A stretch of 64,000 nt of DNA, taken from the NCBI RefSeq assembly GCF_900110735.1, contig NZ_FOET01000015.1:23801-87800 (forward strand), read 5' to 3'. Positions 52,270 to 61,538 of this stretch are shown here, one piece after another. The notes below the pieces were generated by a model. The model saw nothing but the letters and a program-made list of their open reading frames with translations. It had not been told where the DNA came from and did no database searches. Position 1 is the stretch's first letter; every line of letters begins with the position of its first letter. The position numbers and the translations under genes are program-made. The DNA is from Streptomyces radiopugnans (lineage in GTDB: Bacteria > Actinomycetota > Actinomycetes > Streptomycetales > Streptomycetaceae).

Positions 52270-53511
52270 ATGGCCGACCGTGTCACCGTGATCGGGTGGG
52301 ACGGCTCGCCGCTGACGGAGGCCGCCCGCGCCGCCCTCGGAGCCGCCACCCTCGTCGCCGGCGCCGCCCACCACCTGGCCCTCCCGGAGGTCCCTTCCGG
52401 TGCCGAGCGCATCCGGCTGGGCAGCGTGGCGCTGGCCGCCCGCCGCATCGCCGGGCACCGCGGCACCGCGGTGGTGCTCGCCGACGGCGACCCCGGCTTC
52501 TTCGGCGTCGTCCGCACCCTGCGCGCACCCGAGTACGGCCTGGAGGTCGAGGTCGTACCGGCCGTCTCCTCCGTCGCCGCGGCCTTCGCCCGCGCGGGGA
52601 TGCCCTGGGACGACGCGCAGATCGTCGTCGCCCACGGCCGCACCCTGCGCCGCGCCGTCAACGTCTGCCGCGCCCACACCAAGGTCGCCGTCCTCACCTC
52701 GCCCGGTGCCGGGCCCGCCGAACTGGCCCTCCTGCTGGAGGGGGTGCACCGCACCTTCTTCATCTGCGAGGCCCTGGGCACCGACCGCGAGCGGGTCACC
52801 GTACTGACCTCCGACAAGGTCGCCGACCACGTCTGGCGCGACCCCAACGTCGTGATCGTGGTGGGCGGTTCGGCCGCCGCTGCCGGGCCCGGTGCGGCGG
52901 ACCGGGGCGGATGGCTGGCCGGACGCGATCCGAACTACCCGCCCCCCGTCCGGGGTTGGGCCCTGCCGGCCGCCGAGTACGCCGGGCAGGACACCCGGGC
53001 GGCGGCTCCCGCCGGGACCGCGGACTCCGCGCAGTTGCGCGCCGCCCAGCTCGCCCGGCTCGGCCCCAGACCCGGTGACCTGCTGTGGGACATCGGCGCG
53101 GGCAGCGGAGCCGTCGCCGTGGAGGCCGCCCGCTTCGGCGCCGCGGTCCTCGCGGTCGAGCGCGACGCGGCGGCCTGCGCGCGGATGTCCGCCGCCGCAC
53201 GGCGCTTCGGCGTCCAGCTCCAGGTCGTGCACGGCATCGCGCCCCTGGCGCTGGAGGCGCTGCCCGAACCCGACGTTGTGCGCGTCGGCGGGGGAGGGGT
53301 GCGTACGGTCGCCGCCTGCGCCGACCGCAGACCCGAGAGGATCGTCACACACGCCTCCACCCGCGACGAGGCCGAGGCCGTCGGGCGGGTGCTCGCGGAC
53401 GGCGGATACGCGGTGGAGTGCGCCCTGATCCAGTCCCTCGAACTGGACACCCGGGAGTGGACGGAACGCGAACGCGCGGTCGTCTTCCTGCTGTCCGGCA
53501 GCCGGATGTGA
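52270..53511 (+). CDS. cobL: Precorrin-6Y C5,15-methyltransferase (decarboxylating), CbiE-CbiT fusion
   Basis: Cobalamin synthesis enzyme that methylates C5 and C15 and removes the acetate carboxyl at C12. 413 residues. The N-terminal CbiE half has VTVIGWDGSPLTEAARAALG and LADGDPGFFGVVRTL (about 76-90), with the DGDPGF substrate site. The C-terminal CbiT half starts near 256 and has GDLLWDIGAGSGAVAVEAARFG (about 271-292), the AdoMet loop. GGAGAGAG precedes the ATG. Two more corrin genes follow. Confidence 0.95.
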   Translation: MADRVTVIGWDGSPLTEAARAALGAATLVAGAAHHLALPEVPSGAERIRLGSVALAARRIAGHRGTAVVLADGDPGFFGVVRTLRAPEYGLEVEVVPAVSSVAAAFARAGMPWDDAQIVVAHGRTLRRAVNVCRAHTKVAVLTSPGAGPAELALLLEGVHRTFFICEALGTDRERVTVLTSDKVADHVWRDPNVVIVVGGSAAAAGPGAADRGGWLAGRDPNYPPPVRGWALPAAEYAGQDTRAAAPAGTADSAQLRAAQLARLGPRPGDLLWDIGAGSGAVAVEAARFGAAVLAVERDAAACARMSAAARRFGVQLQVVHGIAPLALEALPEPDVVRVGGGGVRTVAACADRRPERIVTHASTRDEAEAVGRVLADGGYAVECALIQSLELDTREWTERERAVVFLLSGSRM

Positions 53512-53583
53512 TCTCGCCCGAGACGAACCGGACCAACCGGGGCCAGTCGTCCACCCCCGCCTCCCGCGGGGTGCGGCGGCGGG

Positions 53584-53589
53584 TAGGCT
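53584..53589 (+). promoter_or_regulatory. Putative -10 (TAGGCT) before the bluB-cobT gene
   Basis: TAGGCT lies 126 bp before the ATG at 53715. A TTGACG at 53617-53622 is a second candidate -35, but no good -10 follows it at the right distance. Confidence 0.3.
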
Positions 53590-53714
53590 GATGGACCGTT
53601 GTGCCGCCAGCCGGGGTTGACGCTTTGTCTGTCGATGTCCGGATGGTTCAGGCGGGGGCACGGCGGGCGCCCGCTGGGGCTGGAAGGAGCACTACCGATG
53701 GGCGAGGGGTACGC

Positions 53715-56700
53715 ATGACTGACACCGGCCGGGTCCCGGGCGAGGGGCAGCCGGAGAACGCAGGCGGACAGCCGGAGCAGCCGGGTACACCGGCACCCGG
53801 CACGTACACCTTCGCGGGCCCGGTCGAAGGTGTGGGGTCGGGCTACGAGGACGATCTGCTGCTGCCCGGTTCCCAGGGATGGGGCGAGGCGGCGTCCGCG
53901 CAGCCCCAGGCACCCGCGTCCGCCCCCGTGCCCGGCCCGCGCGGGTCGGACGGATACGGGCAGTACCCGGCGCCGTCCGCGCAGACGGCCCACGGCCAGG
54001 CGCCCCACACCGCCGCGACGCCTCCTAGGCCGCTGCACCTGGGGCCGCCCGTGCCCGAGCAGTCCGGTGTGGTGCGCACGCTCGCCGACCGCAGCAGCTC
54101 TCCGGCGGCTCCGGCGCCCACGCCCCCGCAGGGCATGCCCGTACGGCAGCCGGGACCGCCGACCACGGGGCCCGAGTACTTCGACGTCGCCCACGAGGAG
54201 CCCGCGGCGCAGGCCGCCCCGTCCCCGGAGGCGCCCGGGACGACCGCGCCCGCCCCTGCCGCGCAGCCCGGACCGCAGCAGCCCGGCACGCTTCCGTCGG
54301 ACCCGGTGCAGCCGGGCGCCTGGGCGCCGCAGCCCCCGGCGCCGGCAGCGGAACCGCCGGTGGAACCGGCCCCCGCTCCCGTGCAGCCGACGGCGGGATG
54401 GCCGACCGAGCCGCTTCCCGGTCCGGACCTGGCCGCGATGCCCCCCCTCCCGGACGCCGGTGAGGCGACCGCCGCGCAGGCACAGGCACCCGCTCCGGAG
54501 TTCGCGCCCGAGGCGGAGGCAGCGGAGCCGCACCCCCAGGAGCCCGTGCCGGCACCGGCACAGGAGGCTCCCGCACCCGCGCCCGCTCCGGAGTCGGAGC
54601 CCGCGGCGGAGCCGTCGGCGGAGGCGGTCGAGGCCTCTGCCGTCGAGCCGCCCGCCGCCGAGCCCTCCGCCGCCGAGATCGCCGTGGCCGGCCCCGCACC
54701 GCAGACCGCCGACGAGCCGCAGGCCGCGGAACCGGAGCAGCCCCGGCCCGCCGCCGAGCAGGTACCCGGACCCGAAGCGCCGGAGAACCCGGAAGGCACC
54801 GGGGAGCCCGTCACGGCGGAGGTCCCGGCGGACGCTTCCGCTTCTGCCGAGCCCGAGCCCGAGGCTGGGGCCGGGATCGAGGCGGCCCCCGCGGAACCCG
54901 CTCCCGCGGAACCCGGTTCCGAGGCGGTGGCCGAGGCTCCCGCGCCCGAACCCACCGCGGCCGAACCCGCGCCGGTCCAGGCGCCGTCCGAGCCCGTCCC
55001 CGCCGAGCCCGTGCCTTCCGAGCCCGAGGCCGAGGCCCCCTCCCCGGAGCGGGCCGGGACCGGCGACGAACAGGTCCCCGCACCCGCCCCCGAGCAGCAG
55101 CTCGCCGTGGCGGCGGTGCCCGGCGCCGGACCGCAGGTGATGGAGGCCGTGGCGGTCACCGCCGAGGCCCCCCGTCAGGACGACGGACAGCCGCCCGCCG
55201 ACGGCGGGCCGGCCGTACCCGCCGCCGAGCAGGCGCCCGAGCCCGGGACGCCGGAGGTGGCCGGCACTGCGGAAACCGACGGCGCCGCGGAGGCCGACGG
55301 CGCCGCGGAGGCCGGCGGCGCCGCGGAGGACACCGGCGCCGAAGCCGGTGCCGAAACCGGCGCCGCTCCCGCTCCCGCCGCCCCGGGGTACGACGAGGCC
55401 GAACGCGAGACGCTGCACCGCCTCATGCGCGAGCGCCGCGACATCCGCAACGGCTTCCGCTCCGACCCGATCCCCGACGACGTGCTGCTGCGCGTCCTGG
55501 AGGCGGCCCACACCGCCCCCAGCGTCGGCCACTCCCAGCCCTGGGACTTCGTCCTCATCCGCTCCGAGGAGACCCGCAGGACGATGCACGAGCTGGCCAT
55601 GCGCCAGCGCGACGCGTACGCCAGGTCGCTGCCCCGGGCCCGCGCCAAGCAGTTCAGGGAGCTGAAGGTCGAGGCGATCCTCGACACCCCGGTCAACATC
55701 GTCGTCACCGCCGACCCCACCCGCGGCGGCCGCCACACCCTCGGCCGCCACACCCAGCCGAAGATGGCGCCCTACTCCTCGGCCCTGGCGGTGGAGAACC
55801 TCTGGCTCGCGGCCCGCGCCGAGGGTCTGGGCGTGGGCTGGGTCAGCTTCTTCGACGAGCGCGAGATGGTCCGGGTCCTCGGCCTGCCCGAGCACCTGGA
55901 GGTCGTCGCCTACCTGTGCATCGGGTACGTGGACGCCTTCCCGGACGAGCCCGAGCTGGTGCAGGCGGGCTGGTCCAAGCGCCGCCCGCTGTCCTGGGTC
56001 GTCCACGAGGAGTCCTACGGCCGCCGGGTCCTGCCCGGCGCGGAGGAGCCGCACGACCTGCTCACCGAGACCCTGGCGGGCATCCGCCCGCTGGACGCCA
56101 AGGCGCTCGGCGAGGCGTGGGAGCGCCAGAAGCGGATGACCAAGCCGTCCGGAGCGCTCGGCATGCTGGAGATCATCTCCGCGCAGCTCAGCGGTCTGGC
56201 CCGGCAGTGCCCCCCGCCGATCCCCGAGCCCGCGGCCGTCGCCGTCTTCGCCGGGGACCACGGGGTGCACGCCCAGGGCGTCACCGCCTGGCCGCAGGAG
56301 GTCACGGCGCAGATGGTGGCCAACTTCCTGGCCGGCGGCGCGGTCTGCAACGCCTTCGCCGGCCAGGTCGGCGCCGAGGTGTGCGTGGTGGACGTGGGCG
56401 TGGCGGCGGACCTGCCGTCCGCGCCCGGTCTGCTGCCGCGCAAGGTGCGGCCCGGCACGGCGGACTTCACCACCGGGCCCGCGCTCACCCGCGAGGAGGT
56501 GCTGCGCGCGGTCGAGGTGGGCATCGAGACCGCCCGCGACCTGGTGGCGGCGGGCAACAAGGCGCTGCTGACCGGTGAGATGGGCATCGCCAACACCACC
56601 GTCTCCGCCGCGCTGATCTCCGTCTTCACCGGCGCCGACCCGGCCGAGGTCACCGGCCGCGGCACCGGTGTCAGCGACGAGATGCACGCCCACAAGGTCG

Positions 56701-57110
56701 AGGTGGTGCGCCGCGCCCTGGAGTTGCACCGGCCCGACGCCTCCGACCCCCTCGGCGTCCTGGCGGCGGTCGGCGGGCTGGAGCACGCCGCGCTGACCGG
56801 GCTGATCCTCGGCGGCGCCTCGCTGCGCACCCCCGTCGTCCTCGACGGAGTGAGCGCGGGGGCGGCGGCCCTGGTCGCGCGGGCCATCGCGCCCGAGGCG
56901 CTGGCGGCCTGCATCGCCGGTCACCGCAGCGCGGAGCCCGGCCACGTCGCGGCACTGACCAAGCTGGGCCTGCGCCCCCTGATCGACCTCGACCTGAGGC
57001 TCGGCGAGGGGACGGGCGCGCTGCTGGCCCTGCCCGTGGTTCAGAGCGCGGCCCGTGCCATGCACGAGGTCGCCACCTTCGACTCGGCGGGCGTCACCGA
57101 GAAGAACTGA
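53715..57110 (+). CDS. cobT: BluB-CobT fusion: DMB synthase plus nicotinate-nucleotide--DMB phosphoribosyltransferase, with long disordered N-terminus
   Basis: 1131 residues. Residues about 1-555 are Pro/Ala/Glu-rich without predicted structure and carry AAEADG-type repeats near the end. Residues about 560-780 are a BluB-type nitroreductase: RDIRNGFRSDPIPDDVLLRVLEAAHTAPSVGHSQPWDF. BluB makes 5,6-dimethylbenzimidazole from FMNH2 and oxygen. Residues about 790-1131 are CobT: FAGDHGVHAQGVTAWPQEVTAQM, GEMGIANTTVSAAL and RLGEGTGALLALPVVQ, where the Glu of GEGTG is catalytic. The fusion makes the lower ligand and attaches its ribose phosphate in one protein. GAGGGG 5 nt before the ATG. Confidence 0.93.
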   Translation: MTDTGRVPGEGQPENAGGQPEQPGTPAPGTYTFAGPVEGVGSGYEDDLLLPGSQGWGEAASAQPQAPASAPVPGPRGSDGYGQYPAPSAQTAHGQAPHTAATPPRPLHLGPPVPEQSGVVRTLADRSSSPAAPAPTPPQGMPVRQPGPPTTGPEYFDVAHEEPAAQAAPSPEAPGTTAPAPAAQPGPQQPGTLPSDPVQPGAWAPQPPAPAAEPPVEPAPAPVQPTAGWPTEPLPGPDLAAMPPLPDAGEATAAQAQAPAPEFAPEAEAAEPHPQEPVPAPAQEAPAPAPAPESEPAAEPSAEAVEASAVEPPAAEPSAAEIAVAGPAPQTADEPQAAEPEQPRPAAEQVPGPEAPENPEGTGEPVTAEVPADASASAEPEPEAGAGIEAAPAEPAPAEPGSEAVAEAPAPEPTAAEPAPVQAPSEPVPAEPVPSEPEAEAPSPERAGTGDEQVPAPAPEQQLAVAAVPGAGPQVMEAVAVTAEAPRQDDGQPPADGGPAVPAAEQAPEPGTPEVAGTAETDGAAEADGAAEAGGAAEDTGAEAGAETGAAPAPAAPGYDEAERETLHRLMRERRDIRNGFRSDPIPDDVLLRVLEAAHTAPSVGHSQPWDFVLIRSEETRRTMHELAMRQRDAYARSLPRARAKQFRELKVEAILDTPVNIVVTADPTRGGRHTLGRHTQPKMAPYSSALAVENLWLAARAEGLGVGWVSFFDEREMVRVLGLPEHLEVVAYLCIGYVDAFPDEPELVQAGWSKRRPLSWVVHEESYGRRVLPGAEEPHDLLTETLAGIRPLDAKALGEAWERQKRMTKPSGALGMLEIISAQLSGLARQCPPPIPEPAAVAVFAGDHGVHAQGVTAWPQEVTAQMVANFLAGGAVCNAFAGQVGAEVCVVDVGVAADLPSAPGLLPRKVRPGTADFTTGPALTREEVLRAVEVGIETARDLVAAGNKALLTGEMGIANTTVSAALISVFTGADPAEVTGRGTGVSDEMHAHKVEVVRRALELHRPDASDPLGVLAAVGGLEHAALTGLILGGASLRTPVVLDGVSAGAAALVARAIAPEALAACIAGHRSAEPGHVAALTKLGLRPLIDLDLRLGEGTGALLALPVVQSAARAMHEVATFDSAGVTEKN

Positions 57111-57127
57111 CGCGCCCGCCGTACCGC

Positions 57128-57171
57128 CCGCAGGCCGCCGGGAGGGCCCGAGCCCTTCCGGTGACCTGCGG
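57128..57171 (+). terminator. Compound hairpin after bluB-cobT
   Basis: CCGCAGG/CCTGCGG (57128-57134, 57165-57171) closes a longer stem with an inner CCGGGAGGGC/GCCCTTCCGG (one GT pair). It lies 17 bp after the stop. Confidence 0.55.
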
Positions 57172-57290
57172 CACAGCGTGTCCGGGCCGCCGCGTCGTAC
57201 GCTGCCCGCACCCGCTGCGTCCGCAGCCAGTCCCGTTTCCGCCGCTCCACCGCCGCAGCGGCCCGCGATCCTCCAAGGAGCCGCACCGCC

Positions 57291-58523
57291 ATGTCCGAGC
57301 ACTCCGCGCACCCCGCCTACCCCGTGGGCCTGCGTCTGACCGGGCGCCGTGTGGTCGTCCTCGGCGGCGGGACCGTCGCCCAGCGGCGGCTGCCCGCGCT
57401 GCTGGCCGCGGGCGCCGACGTCCTGCTGATCGCGCCCTCGGCCACCCCCTCGGTGGAGGCCATGGCCGAGGCGGGCGAGCTGCGCTGGGAGCGCCGCGCC
57501 TACCGTCCGGGCGATCTGGACGGTGCCTGGTACGCGGTCGTCGCCACCGACGACGCCGAGGCCAACGCGGCCGCCTCCGCCGAGGCCGAGGAGCGCCGGG
57601 TGTGGTGCGTCCGCAGCGACGACGCCGACGCCGCCACAGCCTGGACCCCGGCCACCGGACGCAGCGAGGGCGTCACCGTCGCCGTCCTCACCGGACGCGA
57701 TCCGCGCCGCTCGGCAGCCGTGCGCGACGCCGTGGTCGAGGGCCTGCGCGACGGCACCCTGAGCGCCCCCCGGCACCGCGCCCGCAGGGCCGGCGTCGCC
57801 CTGGTCGGCGGGGGCCCGGGCGACCCGGACCTGATCACCGTGCGCGGCCGCCGGCTGCTGGCCGAGGCGGACGTGGTGATCGCCGACCGGCTCGGCCCGC
57901 GCGACCTGCTGGACGAACTGCCGCCGCACGTCGAGGTGATAGACGCGGCCAAGATCCCCTACGGCCGGGCGATGGCCCAGGAGGCCATCAACGCCGCACT
58001 CGTGGAGCACGCGAAGGCCGGGAGGTTCGTCGTGCGCCTCAAGGGCGGCGACCCCTACGTCTTCGGCCGCGGCATGGAGGAGGCGCAGGCGCTCGCCGAG
58101 GCCGGGATCCCGGTCACCGTGGTGCCCGGCATCTCCAGCTCCGTCAGTGTGCCCGGCGCCGCGGGCATCCCGGTCACACACCGCGGGGTGGCCCACGAGT
58201 TCACCGTCGTCAGCGGCCATGTCGCGCCCGGCGATCCGCGTTCGCTGGTGGACTGGGCGGCCCTGGCGAAGCTGCGCGGCACCCTGGTGATGCTGATGGC
58301 GGTGGAGCGCATCGGCGCCATCGCCGAGGCCCTCATCGAGCACGGGCGGTCCCCGGACACGCCCGTCGCCGTGGTCCAGGAGGGCACCATGGCCGGCCAG
58401 CGCCGGGTGGACGCCACCCTGGCGACCGCGGCGCGCACGGTCGAGGAGGAGGGCGTACGCCCGCCCGCGGTGATCGTCGTCGGCGAGGTGGTCGGCGTGA
58501 ACCGGGCCGAGACCGGCCGGTGA
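57291..58523 (+). CDS. CysG-like fusion: precorrin-2 dehydrogenase module plus uroporphyrinogen-III C-methyltransferase
   Basis: 410 residues. The N-terminal ~155 residues are the NAD-binding Met8p/SirC module (GRRVVVLGGGTVAQRRLPALLAAGADVLLIAP; RVWCVRSDDAD), which oxidises precorrin-2 and can insert iron. The C-terminal domain (about 163-400) is SUMT: VALVGGGPGDPDLITVRGRRLLAEADVVIADRL, RLKGGDPYVFGRGMEEAQAL and GISSSVSVPGAAGIPVTHRG. It methylates uroporphyrinogen III to precorrin-2, the branch point for siroheme and cobalamin. In the same region as cobL and cobT, the corrin role is favoured. The stop overlaps a GTG of the next gene. Confidence 0.93.
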   Translation: MSEHSAHPAYPVGLRLTGRRVVVLGGGTVAQRRLPALLAAGADVLLIAPSATPSVEAMAEAGELRWERRAYRPGDLDGAWYAVVATDDAEANAAASAEAEERRVWCVRSDDADAATAWTPATGRSEGVTVAVLTGRDPRRSAAVRDAVVEGLRDGTLSAPRHRARRAGVALVGGGPGDPDLITVRGRRLLAEADVVIADRLGPRDLLDELPPHVEVIDAAKIPYGRAMAQEAINAALVEHAKAGRFVVRLKGGDPYVFGRGMEEAQALAEAGIPVTVVPGISSSVSVPGAAGIPVTHRGVAHEFTVVSGHVAPGDPRSLVDWAALAKLRGTLVMLMAVERIGAIAEALIEHGRSPDTPVAVVQEGTMAGQRRVDATLATAARTVEEEGVRPPAVIVVGEVVGVNRAETGR

Positions 58524-58579
58524 CGGCGCCGGGGGCCGGGAGGACCGGAGGGACCGGGGGAGAGGACGAGGAGACCGCC

Positions 58580-59416
58580 GTGGCGGAAGGCGCGACCGGG
58601 GCGGTGCGGGGCCCGATCACCGTCGAGGACCCCGGAGATCCGCGACTGGGCGACTACACCGGCCTGACCGACGTCCGGCTGCGGCGTGTGCGCGAACCCG
58701 CGGAGGGCCTGTTCATCGCCGAGGGGGAGAAGGTCATCCGGCGCGCCCTCGCGGCCGGCTACGAGATGCGGTCGATGCTGCTGACGCCCAAGTGGGCCGA
58801 GGCGATGCGCGACGTGATCGCCTCGGCCCGGGTGCCCGTCTACAGCGTCGGCCCGGAGGTGGCCGAGCGGGTGACGGGCTACCACGTGCACCGCGGGGCC
58901 CTGGCCTCGATGCGCCGCAAGCCCCTCCCGAGCCCGGCGGAGCTGCTGGCGCACGCGCGCCGGGTGGCGGTGCTGGAGGCCGTGAACGACCACACCAACG
59001 TCGGCGCCCTGTTCCGCAGTGCCGCGGCGCTGGGCATGGACGCGGTACTGCTCTCCCCGGACTGCGCCGACCCCCTCTACCGGCGTTCGGTCAAGGTCTC
59101 CATGGGAGCGGTCCTCCAGGTGCCGTGGACCAGGCTGGAGTCCTGGCCGGAGGACGTCGGGGTGCTGCGGGAGGCGGGATACGTCACGGCGGCGCTCGCC
59201 CTGGACGAGGACGCGGTCGACCTCGGCGAGTTCGCGGCCCGCCGGCCCTCCAGGCTCGCCCTGATCCTCGGCTCCGAGGGGGACGGCCTGCGCCCGTCCA
59301 CGGTCGCGGCCGCCGACGTGACCGTGCGGATCCCGATGAGCGCGGGCGTCGACTCCCTCAACGTCGCCGCGGCCGCGGCCGTGGCCTTCTACGCGACCGG
59401 CCCCGCCGCGGGGTGA
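58580..59416 (+). CDS. TrmH/SpoU family RNA methyltransferase
   Basis: 278 residues from the GTG at 58580, which has GAGGACGAGGAG upstream. A GTG at 58520 overlapping the CysG-like stop is an alternative adding 20 residues. The N-terminal substrate-binding domain is EGLFIAEGEKVIRRALAAGYEMRSML. SPOUT motifs are VLEAVNDHTNVGALFRSAAALG (about 131-152), LALILGSEGDGLRP (about 229-242) and VRIPMSAGVDSLNVAAAAAVAFY (about 249-271). The RNA target is unknown. It is not closely similar to the other SPOUT enzyme in this window. Confidence 0.92.
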   Translation: MAEGATGAVRGPITVEDPGDPRLGDYTGLTDVRLRRVREPAEGLFIAEGEKVIRRALAAGYEMRSMLLTPKWAEAMRDVIASARVPVYSVGPEVAERVTGYHVHRGALASMRRKPLPSPAELLAHARRVAVLEAVNDHTNVGALFRSAAALGMDAVLLSPDCADPLYRRSVKVSMGAVLQVPWTRLESWPEDVGVLREAGYVTAALALDEDAVDLGEFAARRPSRLALILGSEGDGLRPSTVAAADVTVRIPMSAGVDSLNVAAAAAVAFYATGPAAG

Positions 59417-59551
59417 ATCCGTCCGGGCGCCCCTGTCCGCCAAAGCGGGCATTTCGTGACACTGCGTGATAAATTGAGCGCGCCAGTACTCGGTCGGCGC
59501 GGCCGACGGCGGGCCGACCGCCGCCCCGGCCCGCTCACGTCGATGAAACGA

Positions 59552-59651
59552 AGGTCTGTACTGGGGGTGCAGACCTCGACTTTGCCCCATCCAGAGGATG
59601 GTCGGGTTGAGGCCGTTCGAACTCGGTCCGGCCGTCCTTCCGAAGGGAAGG
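59552..59651 (+). promoter_or_regulatory. Structured leader with a hairpin that hides the ribosome site
   Basis: Three hairpins precede the small membrane protein gene: AGGTCTG/CAGACCT (59552-59576), CCATC/GATGG (59587-59601), and CCTTCC/GGAAGG (59636-59651) around GAA, whose right arm is the Shine-Dalgarno. A GGCCG/CGGCC pair lies between the last two. The 245-bp region upstream of the gene has no protein-coding frame that looks real. Confidence 0.4.
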
Positions 59652-59661
59652 AAGACGACCG

Positions 59662-59874
59662 ATGAGCACTCAGCCCGTCTCACACCCCCCGGTGGTCAGA
59701 GCCCTGTGGGTCCTGGTGGCCGTGCTGTTCTCCACCCTGGTCGCCCTGGTCGCGGGCATCCTCTCCGGCGCCGCGGGCAGCCCCTTCCCCGAGGCCGTGC
59801 TGCACGCCGGCGGTGCCTTCGCCGCGGCCCTCCCGCTGTGCCTGACCGTCCTGTCCGCGCTCGGCGCGCTGTAG
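59662..59874 (+). CDS. Small two-helix membrane protein, unknown function
   Basis: 70 residues. Two hydrophobic segments (about 12-33 and 42-68) are joined by a short turn containing SPFPE. The ATG has GGGAAGGAAG upstream, though that site can pair in a hairpin. The gene ends 19 bp from the convergent Ser/Thr kinase. No family is recognised beyond a conserved hypothetical protein. Confidence 0.7.
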   Translation: MSTQPVSHPPVVRALWVLVAVLFSTLVALVAGILSGAAGSPFPEAVLHAGGAFAAALPLCLTVLSALGAL

Positions 59875-59893
59875 GCGCCGGGGTGAGGGGACG

Positions 59894-61291
59894 TCAACGG
59901 GCGGGGCGCCCGGCCGAGGCGGCGGAGTCCGGCCGCCCGGTCACGTCCCCTGTCCCGGTCGCCGCCCCGGCCGCAGCCTCGGCCCCGGCCACGCCCGCGT
60001 CCGCGGCGCCGATGGCCGGATCCGCGGAACGCCCCAGCCCCCGCGCCGGCCCCTGACAGCCCTGCGCCGTCGCGATCCCGAGTGCGACCAGCAGCGTCAC
60101 CGTCACGAACACCACCAGGCGCTGGCGCAGCAGACGGGGGTTCGCCGGCCGCCGCGCACCCTGCCGGGTGCCGCCCGCGGTGCGCACCGGACGCCGGGCC
60201 GAGGACCCTCCCGCGGTACCGCCCGCCCGCCCTCCGGCGGACGGCCGGGCGCTGTTCCGGGGTGGTGTGCGCGGTACCGGGCCCCGGGACGTGCCCGTCC
60301 CGTCCCGCCCGGCGAGGCCCGTGCGGCCGGAAGCCCCCTGGGAGCCGCGGCCGCCCGAAGGGCGGTCGCCGTCGCGCGAGGTGCGCTGCCGCAGGTACTG
60401 CTCGGCCCGCCTCCCGGTCGGCCGCACCGGACGTACGGCCGCCCCCGTGGCGGCGCCCTCCGGCAGCCCGCGCGCCTCCCGGGCGGCGATCTCCCGCAGC
60501 CGCAGCGACAGTTGCAGTGTGCTCGGCCGGTCCTCCGGGTCCTTCGCCAGACACGCCCTCACCAGTGGCGCCAACGCCGCGTGCACACCGTGCAGCTGGG
60601 GCTCCTCGTGCACCACCCGGTACAGCATCACCTCCGAACTGCCCTGTCCGAAGGGCGAGTCCGCGGTCGCCGCGTACGCCAGCGTCGCGCCCAGCGAGAA
60701 CACGTCCGTCGCCGGGGTCACCGCCGCCCCCCGTACCTGCTCGGGCGCCAGGAAGCCGGGGGAGCCCACCGCCGTGCCGACGTGCGTGAGGGTGCTGGCG
60801 CCGGTCGCCCAGGCGATGCCGAAGTCGATGATGCGCGGGCCCTTGGGCGACAGCAGGATGTTCGACGGCTTCAGGTCCCGGTGCACCACACCGGCCTCGT
60901 GCACCGCCACCAGCCCCTCGGCCAGCGCCGCACCGATCGAGGCGACCTGCGCGGCGGGCAGCGGGCCCTCCTCGTTCACCTTGTCGTGCAGCGACGGCCC
61001 CGGCACGTACTGCGTGGCGAACCACGGGCGGTCCGCCTCCAGATCCGCCGCCACCAGCCGGGCCGTGCACCCGCCGCGGATCCGGCGGGCGGCCGACACC
61101 TCGCGCGCGAAGCGCGAGCGGAACTCGGGGTCCTCCGCGAGATCCGGCCGGATCACCTTCAGCGCCACCCGCTGCCCGCGCCGGTCGGAGCCGAGGTACA
61201 CCACGCCCATGCCGCCCGCGCCCAGCCGCCGGTGGAGCCTGAACGAGCCGACGACTCGCGGGTCCTCGCGCCGGAGCCGCATCATCGCCAT
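59894..61291 (-). CDS. Membrane-anchored Ser/Thr protein kinase (Hanks/PKN-type)
   Basis: 465 residues. The kinase domain (about 15-275) has the Gly loop LGAGGMGVVYLG, catalytic Lys K45 (VALKVIRP), HRDLKPSN with D139, and IDFG with D156. The activation loop contains TLTHVGTAVGSPGFLAPEQ. A basic, Gly/Ser/Arg-rich linker leads to one membrane helix (about 395-413), then a short Ala-rich outer tail with no PASTA repeats. The kinase is therefore cytosolic and its sensor part minimal. ATG with GGGGAAGG upstream. Substrates are unknown. Confidence 0.93.
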   Translation of the reverse strand: MAMMRLRREDPRVVGSFRLHRRLGAGGMGVVYLGSDRRGQRVALKVIRPDLAEDPEFRSRFAREVSAARRIRGGCTARLVAADLEADRPWFATQYVPGPSLHDKVNEEGPLPAAQVASIGAALAEGLVAVHEAGVVHRDLKPSNILLSPKGPRIIDFGIAWATGASTLTHVGTAVGSPGFLAPEQVRGAAVTPATDVFSLGATLAYAATADSPFGQGSSEVMLYRVVHEEPQLHGVHAALAPLVRACLAKDPEDRPSTLQLSLRLREIAAREARGLPEGAATGAAVRPVRPTGRRAEQYLRQRTSRDGDRPSGGRGSQGASGRTGLAGRDGTGTSRGPVPRTPPRNSARPSAGGRAGGTAGGSSARRPVRTAGGTRQGARRPANPRLLRQRLVVFVTVTLLVALGIATAQGCQGPARGLGRSADPAIGAADAGVAGAEAAAGAATGTGDVTGRPDSAASAGRPAR

Positions 61292-61538
61292 GTCCTTCCC
61301 CTACCTCCGGCCGGGAGGCCCGTCCCGCCCCGTTGGGGCGGCCCTGCACTGCCCGGTCCCTCTGACGTGCCACAGCTTACGGACTGCGGCCCCTCCGCGC
61401 CGACAGGCCGCGCATGCGGACCATGCCGGTTGTCAGTGCCCGGTGGGAGACTGAGGGAGTGGGCGCGCGGCAGTCAGGGGTGGGGAAAACCCTGCTCAGG
61501 GGGCGTCCTACAGGCCTTCCCGGAAGGGGGATCGCACG

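Noticed and set aside
53601..53714. Earlier GTG start for the bluB-cobT gene
   Set aside because: The ATG at 53715 has GAGGGG 5 nt upstream; the extra 38 codons overlap the likely promoter.
51300..57290. Cobalamin riboswitch before the corrin genes
   Set aside because: I looked for a B12-box-like AGCCAGGAGACCTGCC pattern upstream of cobL, bluB-cobT and the CysG-like gene and found none.
52935..58343. Open frame of about 1800 codons on the minus strand opposite cobL, bluB-cobT and the CysG-like gene
   Set aside because: Gly/Arg/Leu-rich product mirrors the disordered N-terminus of BluB-CobT on the other strand; no recognisable domain.
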